From assembly GCA_015680685.1 (NCBI GenBank), contig MNCI01014250.1:139699-203698 (forward strand): 64,000 nucleotides of DNA. Direction: 5' to 3'. Under the pieces are notes generated by a model. That model was not told where the DNA came from and ran no database searches. It worked only from the letters and a program-made list of their open reading frames with translations. Numbering within the stretch: position 1 is the first letter of the stretch; each line of letters opens with the position of its first letter. This DNA comes from Gnetum montanum. Its lineage: Eukaryota; Streptophyta; Gnetopsida; Gnetales; Gnetaceae. Shown piece by piece: positions 45,831 to 56,557 of this stretch. The position numbers and the translations under genes were made by a program.

Positions 45831-46197
45831 GTGATTGACGTTAAAATTGGGTTGCTAAAGTCGGAATCGTGACAAAAACGGTGCTGAATTTTTGTTGCCG
45901 TTATCTCTACGTGGAGGCCATGGCAGGTGATGACTTTGACAAATATGCCCTGCACCTCAACGTCGTGTCGTGTCGTGTCGTGTCGTGGCGGTTGATGACT
46001 GACTTTGACCAAGACTTTGACAAGTACGCGCGGCTGCATCGCCCACGCAATTTCAATCTCAATTGCCGTATCCTCCCTTCCACACATGATTAACCGTGAC
46101 AAGCACGCCATTGTCCATTTGAAAGCATCAAAATTTGTATATAAACTTGTTTGGGCACTCATGATCAGAGTGAGTTCGTTGGTGAGGCAAAGTGGAT
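45831..46197 (+). promoter_or_regulatory. RLP promoter: TATA box and clustered TTGAC (W-box core) sites
   Basis: A TATA box TATATAAAC is at 46138-46146. Transcription would then start near 46170, so the first ATG in the message is 46198. Upstream, TTGAC cores lie at 45835-45839, 45936-45940, 46005-46009 (full TTGACC) and 46017-46021. These are the core of WRKY-bound W-boxes, common in defence gene promoters. A (GTCGT)5 microsatellite at 45962-45986 sits among them. The sites are seen; their use is inference. Confidence 0.6.
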
Positions 46198-49100
46198 ATG
46201 AGTTCCATGGCAATTGCATTAGCGATGATGCAGAACAGAGGGGGTGGTCTAATGGCGGTGCTCATAATACAAGTAGTACTAGTGCTTTATGCTGCTGCTG
46301 CTGCTCCTTCTTCTTTGCTGGGGTCACTTGCTTCTGCTGCTGTTGCATCACCTGCATCTTCATCTTTGGATGCAGATGTGAATGCCCTCATGCACTTCAA
46401 AGCAGGAATTAAGCAAGATCCTGGTAACTTCCTCTTTAATTGGACTCGCGACAACGCGCATGGAGTGTGTGTCAATTGGGCTGCAGTCAGCTGCTCATCA
46501 TTCTCTTCTCATTCCGTGCATCAACACCGAGTCACACGCTTGGACCTGAGTGAATTTGATCTGTCAGGTGTGGTGTCTCCATTTATATGCAATCTTACAT
46601 TTCTGTTCTATTTGGATCTTTCTTCGAATTACTTGTCTGGTCCTATCCCTCAAGAGATTGGTAGACTCAGCCAGCTGCAATATCTGAATCTTCAATCTCT
46701 GAATGATGATGATATAGGCCCCATTCCCCAGTCTTTTAGAAACTGCTCTTCTCTTAAAAGCTTGAGTATGGATGTTAAAGGGAAGCAACTTTCAGTTATA
46801 TCTGCTTGGCTTGTAAATTTTACTTCTCTTCTGGAGCTTGAGTTAGATATATACAATTTGAAAGGGGGAATTCCAGGCGGAGAGTTACAAAAATTGAGTC
46901 ACCTTCGCAATCTAAGTCTTTGGTACTCCTCTGATGGCTGGACTAGCCCCATACCATCCTGGTTGGGACATCTATTCCATCTTCAGCACTTAGAATTAAG
47001 CGGCTTTCAAGATGTTGGCATTAGTATCCCACAGAAATTGGGAAATCTCACCAATCTGAAGGAGCTATCTTTGTACTTCGATACACTTAATGGAAGTATC
47101 CCATGGGAGTTGGGAAATTTTAGTGTTTTGAAAGATCTTCAGTTGAGTTTCTACGATAGTAGCAATCCAATACCATCATCTTTGGGAAAATTATCAAAAC
47201 TTGAAAGGCTATCTATAGATGCAGGGTCCTCTTCAGTTCCGAGAGAGTTGGGAAATCTCACCAACTTGAAAGAGCTATCTTTGACCATGGGTATGTTGAA
47301 TGGAAGTCTCCCATGGGAGTTGGAAAATTTGAGCATCCTGCAACATCTTGAGTTGAGTTTCAGTGATGGAAACAGTCTGATACCATCATCCTTGGGAAAA
47401 TTGTCAAAACTTGAATGGCTACAGCTACATGGAGAGTCCTTCACATCTTTAGTCCCAAAAGAGTTGGGAAATCTCACCAACCTGAAGGAGCTATCTTTGA
47501 TCATGGGTACGTTAAACGGAAGTATTCCAGACGAGCTTGGAAATCTAAGCCAGTTGCAGTACCTTGAATTGGTTTTCTTTAATGGAAGCAACCCAATACC
47601 CTGCTCTGTTGGAAAACTGCCCCAACTTGAAACGCTATTTATGTCTGGAAACTACACAGGTTCAATTCCACAGGAGTTGGGATATCTCTCCAAGCTAACT
47701 AGCCTGTATTTGGAAGTACAGGAAGTGAAGGGAAGTATTCCCTGCCAGCTTGCCAATCTTAGCAACTTGCAAGTTCTTTTGTTGTCCTTGAAGGAAGGAA
47801 GTGGCCCAATACCTTCCTGGCTGGGAAAATTCTCCCGACTTCAGTGCTTATACTTGGATGGAAACTACTTTAAAGGTACAATCCCAAAAGAGCTGGGAAA
47901 TCTCCACAACCTGACAGAGTTATACTTGTACTCAAATAGGCTAATGGGAAGTATTCCACCTGAATTAGGCATGCTCAAGCAACTCCTATATTTTGAATTA
48001 ATGGCAGATTCCATGATAGGCATTATTCCACAAGAATTGTGCCAATTGAAACAGCTTGATCAGTTAATTTTCAATACCCGCAATCAAGGGGTCATCCCGG
48101 ATTGCATTGGTGTAATGTCTCAATTAAGTTACCTGGATGCTTCCAGCAATAAAATCCCAAAGTCCATAGGGAATCTCAGCTATTTGTCCTGCCTGAAGAT
48201 GAGAATAACATCTGACGTTGTGGAAGCTTTGCCAAGAGAGTTGTGCAGGTCAAGCAACTTGCAAGTTTTAATGGTAGAGGATTCAAACATCAGTGGCCTT
48301 ATTCCAGAATGCATCGGTGACATGGCACAGCTAAAGTTTGTAAGCTTAAGAGGAAACCAGTTGAGTGGCCAAATTCCAAAGAGTATGGGAAAACTTGCAA
48401 ATTTGGTCTTCTTAGATCTTTCCCAAAACAAATTCACTGGTAACATTCCTGCTACACTAGGCAACTGCAAACAACTATCCTACTTGTACCTGCACAACAA
48501 CAGTTTCCATGGTAGGCTTTTGCTAACATTTCCATCTTCCCTGCTAGTTTTGTCTGCCTATATGAATAACTTCTTTGGGCCCCTGTCAAAGTCTCTGATT
48601 AATTGCAAAAGTCTTGCAGTATTAGATTTGAGCAGGAATATGCTAAGTGGCCCTCTTCCATATTATTTAAGAAAAATGCATAAGCTCATAGTAGTCGATG
48701 TGGGTCATAACATGTTTAATGAGACCATTCCTGCATGGCTTGTCAATTTTACAAACTTGCGGGTGTTGGACCTGTCCAACAATCAATTCCATGGCCATAT
48801 TCCATCCCACTTGGAAAGGCTGAAGCAATTCCAGGGATCCTTGAATATCGATGACAATGAGGAAATTTCTGTCAGCATTAAGGCTAATCACAAAGGTTTC
48901 CTGGAGGTGTTCAGCTGGATGGAATATAGAATAGAGAATGTGACATTACTGTTGACTGAGAAAGGGGTAGAGCTTGATGATGTCCATGTGATATCAGGAA
49001 ACAATGTGTTGGACCTATCATGCAACAATCTGACAGGTAAGATTCCAGAAAGCATAGGAATTCTGGCTGGCTTGAGATTGCTGAATCTGTCTCATAATAA

Positions 49101-49542
49101 ACTGACTGGGCAGATCCCTTCATCAATGGGAAAATTACAGGCCCTTGAATCTCTGGATCTACAATGCAACAATTTATCTGGGGAAATTCCAGCACAGCTG
49201 CAGTCCCTCACCTTTCTAAGCACCCTCAATGTTTCCCATAACAGATTATGTGGAAGGATTCCCGAAAGCACGCAATTCTCTACATTTGATGCAAGTGCAT
49301 TTGCAGAGAATAAATGTCTGTGTGGGTTTCCCACTAGCATCCCATGCAGTCATGAAAATGAAACACAGTTAATAGAGCACAAGATGCATACAAAGTCCAA
49401 TCATGATTGGTGGAATTGGGTTAATGAGCATATATCACTGGTGGCATTTGGATTAGGATTTGGGCTATCATATGGCGGTACAATTGCTCTGTATTTTCAT
49501 TGGGATGCTTTTCCTCGGTTCTTTGGAACCTACCTCATTTGA
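46198..49542 (+). CDS. Leucine-rich-repeat receptor-like protein (RLP), intact, single exon
   Basis: Probable cell-surface receptor of 1,114 aa. The start at 46198 is the first ATG after the TATA-predicted start site; a GTG two codons earlier is not a plausible plant start. Parts in order: signal peptide (about residues 19-36, MAVLIIQVVLVLYAAAAA), LRRNT with paired Cys (DVNALMHFKAGI ... CVNWAAVSC), 32 LRRs of the GxIPxxLGNL type, an island of about 60 residues (875-934) with a TEKG motif, four more LRRs, a C-terminal cap (CLCGFPTSIPC), a transmembrane helix (about 1078-1100) with two overlapping GxxxG motifs (FGLGFGLSYGG) and a tail of about 14 residues. There is no kinase domain, so signalling would need a partner; known RLPs use SOBIR1/BAK1-type kinases. 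The Tyr of the family's Yx8KG motif is displaced: at that spacing there is Glu, with a Tyr three residues earlier. LRRs 8-15 are recent internal duplicates. The ligand is unknown. Confidence 0.93.
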   Translation: MSSMAIALAMMQNRGGGLMAVLIIQVVLVLYAAAAAPSSLLGSLASAAVASPASSSLDADVNALMHFKAGIKQDPGNFLFNWTRDNAHGVCVNWAAVSCSSFSSHSVHQHRVTRLDLSEFDLSGVVSPFICNLTFLFYLDLSSNYLSGPIPQEIGRLSQLQYLNLQSLNDDDIGPIPQSFRNCSSLKSLSMDVKGKQLSVISAWLVNFTSLLELELDIYNLKGGIPGGELQKLSHLRNLSLWYSSDGWTSPIPSWLGHLFHLQHLELSGFQDVGISIPQKLGNLTNLKELSLYFDTLNGSIPWELGNFSVLKDLQLSFYDSSNPIPSSLGKLSKLERLSIDAGSSSVPRELGNLTNLKELSLTMGMLNGSLPWELENLSILQHLELSFSDGNSLIPSSLGKLSKLEWLQLHGESFTSLVPKELGNLTNLKELSLIMGTLNGSIPDELGNLSQLQYLELVFFNGSNPIPCSVGKLPQLETLFMSGNYTGSIPQELGYLSKLTSLYLEVQEVKGSIPCQLANLSNLQVLLLSLKEGSGPIPSWLGKFSRLQCLYLDGNYFKGTIPKELGNLHNLTELYLYSNRLMGSIPPELGMLKQLLYFELMADSMIGIIPQELCQLKQLDQLIFNTRNQGVIPDCIGVMSQLSYLDASSNKIPKSIGNLSYLSCLKMRITSDVVEALPRELCRSSNLQVLMVEDSNISGLIPECIGDMAQLKFVSLRGNQLSGQIPKSMGKLANLVFLDLSQNKFTGNIPATLGNCKQLSYLYLHNNSFHGRLLLTFPSSLLVLSAYMNNFFGPLSKSLINCKSLAVLDLSRNMLSGPLPYYLRKMHKLIVVDVGHNMFNETIPAWLVNFTNLRVLDLSNNQFHGHIPSHLERLKQFQGSLNIDDNEEISVSIKANHKGFLEVFSWMEYRIENVTLLLTEKGVELDDVHVISGNNVLDLSCNNLTGKIPESIGILAGLRLLNLSHNKLTGQIPSSMGKLQALESLDLQCNNLSGEIPAQLQSLTFLSTLNVSHNRLCGRIPESTQFSTFDASAFAENKCLCGFPTSIPCSHENETQLIEHKMHTKSNHDWWNWVNEHISLVAFGLGFGLSYGGTIALYFHWDAFPRFFGTYLI

Positions 49543-51990
49543 ATGCAATCTCAAAGCTGTCAAAATTACTCAAGTTTACCTTTTTTTAACTTTACTCTAT
49601 CTATGAGTAAGAGCCCTTGTCACTTTGTTTTACTGTATTAATCTCAGTCCGCCCCTATGCATCTTATTGTATTTGTAATTTTGTATCGAGTACCGGTACA
49701 TGGTAAATGTTTAGTATATGTTTTTGTTACCGTCCCAAATGAGTCAGATCTGCCTATAATAATGTATTTCATGTATCCCTGTCAACGGTAAAGAATTAGT
49801 CTACGCTTTTTTGTGAAAAAAAAAAGTGTCAGAGGACCCCGCAATCGTTAATTTGACCGACTATGAAATAGTTGTTGCATTATTTGTAATTCAGAATTTG
49901 TTTGTTTATTTATTGTATATATGTAAACGGCTTCGTTATGTAACTGAGGAAATTGTTCTGGTAAAAAGAACAGTCGACAGTCGAAATTGTTAAAGAAGAT
50001 GGCAAAACTATGAAGGTCAGAGAAGGGATTTTTTCATGTTGCTCTTAATAGAATAAAATAACTAGTGCAGTTTCCACAACTCTCTACAGTTAAATCCTTT
50101 TATAACAGGAGGTATTAGCTTTTCATAGAAACCATATAATAATGCTACAAACAGGCATGAATTTGGGCTGAATCCAATCAAACTTTCAACAGTATATTTT
50201 TACTTAATAAAATTAATACAATTGCAATGTCAATTTGGTAATGTTATCACATGCCCCGAGGCAGACGCATTGTCAATGTTGTAAGTTGTGAAAAGCACAG
50301 AGGAAACTCTAGGTCGCAGTAAACTACAATAAACAGAGGATTTAATAAAATTTTCAACAGGGAGATAACAGAATAAAATACAAGGACTGCAACCAAGTTC
50401 AGTTGAAAAGATTAAATAAACTAGAATTTGGTAAATATTTCAATCCAAGGAGGTAGAACTACCAATGGTGAACATAAATCAATTTTAATGACATACAAGC
50501 AATACTTAATAATTATTATGTTCTTGATAAGCATTTATAAACCAGTTGTTACAGCACATAAAATCAATAAAACAGTAAAATACACACGAATTGACGTGGA
50601 AAACCATTCAGTATGAAGGGTTAAAAATTAGAGGGGAAGCAGCGTAGAACTCTATTATTTTCTTGGAAAGATATAACCAGAAACAAGGCAAAACAATGGC
50701 TTTTCACAGTACAATAGCTCAGTTACAGGTTTTTCCCCACTTGTACATAAACACATAATTATTTTTTAAATAAACTTTCCAACAATACTAACTTTTCAGT
50801 TCCATTGCAAACAAGAAGTTACATTTTGAAGATTAACACCAAACCACTGATTTGGCTTCAATTATCTAACACCAACTTTATCCAATTAAAACATTTTGGA
50901 AAGGTTAATACCTTGATAGGTTCACACGGTATCAGAAAAGGAAACACTTTGAAAACTGAGGACACGCTAGTGAACAAGAAAATCTAAACCTTTTTAATTT
51001 TTTTCAAAAATTCAAAGTTAAGTAAAATCCTTGAATATATTTTTTAAAAAACAAATTTCCTAAAATACTTGAAGATGGAACTCATTTATTAAGTTTTACG
51101 ATAAATCAAGGTATAACAATTCCTTGTAGCATTGAAATAACACAGATTTCACCTAAATACACATAGTCAAATAGGGCTTATAACATAAAAATAAAAGTAT
51201 GATGCTTTTTTCTTAAATCAAACAAAAAACAAAAATGTAAAATACACCAATTGTTGATGTAAATAAAACAAAATATGAAATAAACCTAAAATAAAGCGGA
51301 CCTTGTCACCTAAGGTTGTACAAATAAAGACCTGCTGTGACTACTGTTATGGTATTCAAATCCTTTCCACAAAAATGCTGTGTTCAACCTTTGTCACTCC
51401 AAATCCACTCATAAAAAATAACATGCAACTACTATTAAAAAGATAATTTTGGAATATTAAACATAGTTTATAAGAGAAACTTGGGGTTTCTTCTTGAACA
51501 AGCAAAAAGATATAATTTTAATAATTTAAGATTTTAAGCATAATGAAGTTGCTTTTGGGATCTTATTATCAAGTTAGATGATATGATCTAAAATTCTAAT
51601 GAAAAGTATTTAAAATATATATATATATATTTCAAGTAGTATTCTAATTCTAGTATCAAAAATGAAAATTATAATCTTAATCACTATGTTTTTGCCACAC
51701 TGATTTTTATAGCTTCAAAAGTTCTTTGATTTTAACTTTAAAATTTGAAAAATTATGTGTTCTGTGACAGCACACCACATTTTATTAATGCATTTAATTC
51801 TACTCATCAAAGTTCCCGTTGCTACAAGATCTTGTAAAGCTTCTGCCAATAAAATGCTGATTTGGGTAGAAATACCTTTGAAAGAAGTTGCTTCTCAAAG
51901 AATAAATGTTTCCCACCCGTAATGCATCCAACCAAGAGAACTAAAGCTAAGGCAGCGTCCAATAAACATCAAGAATAGTTAGGTTATTGA
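49543..51990. other. RLP 3' UTR and AT-rich downstream DNA
   Basis: 49543 to about 49830 is probable 3' UTR; its wording (GCATCTTATTGTATTTGTAA) recurs in the downstream remnants. 50060-50400 has a diverged partner at about 53590-53860 (shared pieces include TTGTAAGTTGTGAAAA-like and GATATAACAGAATGAAAT-like phrases), and 50930-50985 resembles 54180-54240. No gene was seen. Confidence 0.6.
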
Positions 51991-52310
51991 TGCAAATGTC
52001 ATGTTGTTGGCATTTGCATTGGGCTTGGCATATCATATGAATCAAAATTGCTCTGTATTGTCGTTGGCAATTCATTCATCGGTTCTTTGCGATGTACCTT
52101 ATTTGAATCCGATTCAGAAGCTAAATGTTTGTGTCTTTCTTCTTCTGTTAATCCAAAGCCAGTGTCCAGACCTTGGTCGTTGCTGCTGTTGTATTTTCAA
52201 ATCTGTTTGTAATTATACATGTAACGTAATACCGTCAAAGAGTATGCTGTTAGTCTTATGTATACATCTTATGTTTAAGTTAGGTATCTCGTTAAAGCCT
52301 TACCTGGAGA
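51990..52310 (+). pseudogene. RLP 3'-end remnant 1 (transmembrane, tail, 3' UTR)
   Basis: GTTGGCATTTGCATTGGGCT..TATCATATG and CGGTTCTTTGCGATGTACCT match the transmembrane and tail codons of the intact RLP (49433-49540). The 3' UTR phrase around TTGTAATTATACATG and TACATCTTATG follows. No LRRs are attached, so this is the tail end of a lost gene copy. Confidence 0.7.
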
Positions 52311-52432
52311 TTGCTTCGTACTCTTGCGGGCTTCCTCGTCCGTGCTGTATATCAGATTGTAATAGCATTGCAGTCAAATGGAAGCACATGAGATGCTCAT
52401 GTTATGCAGACCCTCTGGACCAGAGAATTAAA

Positions 52433-52456
52433 TTATATATATATATATATATATAT
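52433..52456. repeat. (TA)n microsatellite
   Basis: An uninterrupted TA run of about 24 bases between RLP remnants 1 and 2. A similar run lies at 38383-38409 and a shorter one at about 51618. Confidence 0.9.
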
Positions 52457-52539
52457 GAGTTGGTATAATACAGTTGGTGAAATGGATTAATGAAATCAAG
52501 AGAATAAATCCAACCTAAAGGATCCTGCAACAGAGACGA

Positions 52540-52860
52540 AGAAGAGCAATTGGATTGATGAAAATGTATCGTGGTAGGCATTCGGATTGGGATTAGGATT
52601 TAGCACATCGTATGGCACTACAATTGCTTTGCTCTGTATTATCATTAGGAGTCTATGCCTGGATTTTTTGCGACCCACCTTTGAATCCGATTCAGAAGCG
52701 GAATGTCCGTAATGTTCTGGACTTTGGTCTATTGTGTTGTTGCATCCTCAAATCTGTTTGTAATTATATATGTAACCCAATACTGTCAAGGGTACGCATT
52801 TAGTCTATGCATGCATCTTATGTTGTTTTAGTGTCTGGTTAAGCAGTCTGTAAATTGCTT
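52540..52860 (+). pseudogene. RLP 3'-end remnant 2
   Basis: It starts earlier than remnant 1, with NWIDENV corresponding to NWVNEHI of the intact gene. A TAG stop follows, then AFGLGLGFSTSYGTTIALL for the transmembrane helix, and a changed tail. The 3' UTR part (CTGTTTGTAATTATATATG) is closer to remnant 1 than to the intact gene. Confidence 0.75.
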
Positions 52861-54254
52861 GGTAAGGTAACTGCTATGAAAATGTTGTCAAAGGAGATAA
52901 AGAGTCGGAATTTGCAATGAAGAATAGCCGGTTGTTGTTTACCCTTTGATGTAATTTCAATGGAAACAATATTTGATGTAATTTCAATGGAAATAAAGCT
53001 ATTGTTGTATGAAATAATCTAGACACTTTCAGGCACAACTGATCAAGTCCAAATCCTAAACTACCATAAAAACAGTTATTCAAAGAAATGCCGTAAAGCA
53101 ACGGGGTAGATGAAATCATTAAATAACCACTTCGAATGAGGATTTTAAAATGTTTGAAATATTTCCTAGCCTTCTTGGCTTAAGGTGGTTGCAACCTGGT
53201 AAAAGCTTCTTGGTAAACAATGTTTGCAGCAGCCAGAAAAAGGAAAGTGGTAAGACTTTGTTTTGTAATTAGAAATATATTTGGTGCATAGCTGAAAACC
53301 TGATACTTTAAAAAAGAGAGGATACTTTAAAATAGTTTCAAGCTTATCATAAAATTCTGTTAATTGTAGCATAAATGGTTTCCAGATGATCACAAAACTT
53401 GAAATTCAGGAGAAATGATAAGCTTACTTGTTTTCAATACAAAAGTTAATATTTTGATGCAAGATTGTGATCAAAATACTGAATATGTTATGCTCAAATT
53501 AAGTTAACGTAGGGTAATATGCAAAAATAGAATCTTTGAAGTTAAATATGTTCTTTTTAATAAAACTGAAACTGAAAATTTAATTAAAAAAATATAAATA
53601 TTGCAGTTCCCACCACTCTATAATTCAATGTTTCTACAGCTATAATGATGCTACAAGTGGACCTGAATTTATGAATTTATGATGAATTCAAGTAAATGCT
53701 TGAAGTACAACAATATATTTTACAATTTGTTAAGGTTATCAAAGTTGCAAGTTGCGAAAACCACACAAAACACCTCAACAGCACTACAATACATCATGGA
53801 TAACCTACAATTTAATAATATCTTTGAAAGGGATATAACAGAATGAAATATAATAACAATGACAGTAATAGATTTCATGAACCAGAGTATGAGCTGTTGG
53901 TTATCCCACATTTTCTTGTACCCTAAGTTATTAATTTCAAAGCCCAAATAATCGTACCAGCACCCTCAGCATTGTTTCCAAATTTTTATAAAATATTTTA
54001 ATCTTGCTAGTGAAATGGAACGGCCACTCCTAAGCATAAATCAAAGTTACCAGTATAAGAACAACACAGAAAAATTATCTTTATAAACAATCATTTGTAT
54101 ACTATAAGGCAGTGTTATCCAATCACAAATATAAATTTGCGAAACATTGTATATCATCTTGAGAATGTATGCACCTTGGTAAATTTTTTACGGGGAAAAA
54201 ACTCTGAAAACTGAGCACAAGCTCAATAAAAAAAAACTCAACATTGCTTGTCAG
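52861..54254. other. Downstream DNA of the RLP remnants
   Basis: Holds a 27-bp tandem pair (TTTGATGTAATTTCAATGGA, 52945 and 52972) and the diverged partner (53590-53860) of sequence downstream of the intact RLP. No coding region was seen. Confidence 0.55.
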
Positions 54255-54345
54255 CTTTCCGGAATGTATCAGCAGGGAGTGTCCCTTGTCAGTGCTTATT
54301 GCATTAGTCTCACGATGTACTTCTGCATCTTAATCTACTTTGTAC
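54255..54345 (+). pseudogene. RLP 3' UTR remnant 3
   Basis: CCCTTGTCAGTGCTTATTGC and ATTAGTCTC...TTCTGCATCTTA align with the intact gene's 3' UTR (49612-49665: CCCTTGTCAC..., ATTAATCTC...ATGCATCTTA). Only UTR is left, so the call rests on a short match and on the ordered duplicated downstream sequence beside it. Confidence 0.5.
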
Positions 54346-55226
54346 AAAGTAAATCTTTAATCTATGCTGCTGTTGCTCTGTTAAATTTGCTTGCAAAAAT
54401 GTATTTAATATAGTGTTCTCAGGGTGCACAATTACTGTATGCTTCTTATGACAAAAATTGCTGGGAAATACGATTTTTAATTTAGCATGACAATTTGCAA
54501 TTCTGAACTTCTTTCAGTGGAGTCAATCTATAATTACAAAATGTACGGCACATATTATTTTGTTGAAAGAGCTTTGTATCAAGTATTCACTTACTCCATA
54601 ACTCTCTCAGATCATATAGATATTCATCTTGCAAATCACCAATTTTTATTCTGGATGCTGAACAGTTTTATTCAAGACCTCTATTTTGGGACATATTTAA
54701 ATCATTAAATAAATTCCAATTGATCTAAAATTTTATAGACTTAAATTTTGCAAAAGGAGCTTTTCAACAAGATCAGCCCAAAAATTATCTAAATCATGAA
54801 GATATCACAACTATAAAATAATTTTAAAAAATCAGTTTTGAATAGTTGGGTCACCCACATCATTTGATAGATGGCTACCAAAAATCTGCAATATAAATTT
54901 TTTTTTTTGAATCTTGTAACATCTAAAAAATCAACAACTAATACCACTAACTAGTGTGTTTCATTCTTCACTATGCTAGTGAGAAATGACTCAAGTCATT
55001 AGCTAATTGTAATAAGAAGTTACCATTTTAAGTCATATTTGAAGTATCATTATATTTCTATATAATTCTTGTAATGGATCATGTTAGCTATGTTTCTTTG
55101 AGTATACCTATAGTCAACTTATTTTATGTTTTGACATCCCCTTTATATTCTTCATTGCTAAACTAATGAGGTATAAGTTTCATGATGTAAAAGATAAAGT
55201 GCATGTTTGGAGACATCAAAGCCACT
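54346..55226. other. AT-rich noncoding stretch
   Basis: Nothing recognised. The last five bases, CCACT (55222-55226), are the left target duplication of the solo LTR. Confidence 0.5.
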
Positions 55227-56030
55227 TGATGAGCGATGAGGTACCCCAACGCTCAACCATATAAATACGAGCGTGTACGCGTGATCCAATCAAACTCTAT
55301 GGATGGACTAGTTGTGGCACCTAGACAGTTATACGTTGATCGCAGTTTGTTGTCTTCCCACCTGGACTAGTAGTAGCTTTGTCACGTATGGTTTAGTCTA
55401 GAGTGAGGCATATGATGTGTCCTAATTTTACATTACTCCTGATAATAGAAAGGATAAATTGATTAAACCAATAATGAAAGCAAAGTCTAAATTAGCCTAT
55501 GGTGATGGTCTCCATCCTTAATCGTCCGTAAACGTTTTGGACTTCGTGGGATTACTGCTGAGCATGCCAAGTATTCGCACTTAAACACTCATGATTAAGG
55601 CGTACACATTCTGCTTAATGACAGGAAAAATAAATAACAATAAATTGGATTGTGAACTAAAGAAGACATTAAATAAGTAAAACAATGAAATTAATCTAAG
55701 TGAATGCTACAATGATGAAAGTAATCTCGATTTTTGTTGTCGGTCATGCACATGTCCAAGTACGTCACACTTGAACAAAGGTGCTGTATAATTACAAACA
55801 TCACACTACAGGCATGCACTGGGAATAACTAGCTTGAAAGAAAGAAACTGAAAACTAAACTGCCAAAAGAAAAGAACTTCTAACTCTCTAATAATCTAAT
55901 CATTTCATTGTGCACCTGAGTGCTATATTTATAGGCTAACACAAAAATCATGATATCATATCCAGGCCACGATATTGCATACCTGATATTGCGCACCCAA
56001 TATTGGGGCCTGGCAAACCATGATTTATCA
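55227..56030 (-). repeat. Solo gypsy LTR with perfect 5-bp target duplication
   Basis: TGATGAGCGATGAGG...TGATTTATCA, 804 bp, flanked by CCACT on both sides (55222-55226 and 56031-56035). Neither a PBS nor a polypurine tract adjoins it, so the internal region was lost by LTR-LTR recombination. TATA region at plus 55924-55935. GATATT/GATATC motifs cluster at 55950-56010. Confidence 0.9.
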
Positions 56031-56557
56031 CCACTTGAAGCAAAGTGAGAATGGGAAAAGTGTTTTGATAAATGAGGATTTTACTTGAAGCAAACTTATA
56101 AAAAGGTTAAACAATGGAAAAAAGATTAAGGCAACTCATGCACAAGGTTTTGTGGCATACCCAAATGCCAATGACATGGAAATAGTTACAAATAAGCAAT
56201 ATTCCAAAAATTATTCAAAAAATGTATAGGCCCCTTTAAGGTGTGGATTTCTTAACATTGATGGTGGAATTGCAAATAAAGTTGTTCCTTTGAATAGCAT
56301 TAGCTTATTTGATAGCTTTGATATCTCTGGTTATGTTAAAAACTTGAGAAGATGTTAGTTCTGTAGCTTTTGTACTTCCTAAATTTATTAAATTTGTTGC
56401 AAGAAATATAAGAGTAGAGCAAAGAGATAGACCTCTAGTAGCATTGCAATGTTAGTGAGGAAATCTCTTGAAAATTATGTGCTTTTATAAAAATTGATTA
56501 TCATAAATAATATGTTTGGCCTAAAATCTTATGTTAGCATGGTTGTGCTTTCCTTAG
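56031..56557. other. Noncoding stretch between two LTRs
   Basis: Nothing recognised beyond the right target duplication CCACT at its start. No long frame is open. Confidence 0.5.

Noticed and set aside
46005-46412. Plus-strand frame of 135 aa overlapping the start of the RLP gene
   Set aside because: It overlaps the promoter and signal peptide in another frame and its ATG at 46161 lies upstream of the predicted transcription start. Chance frame.
47151-47591. Minus-strand frame of 146 aa inside the RLP gene
   Set aside because: Antisense shadow of the LRR repeats; its internal repetition mirrors the sense-strand three-LRR module.
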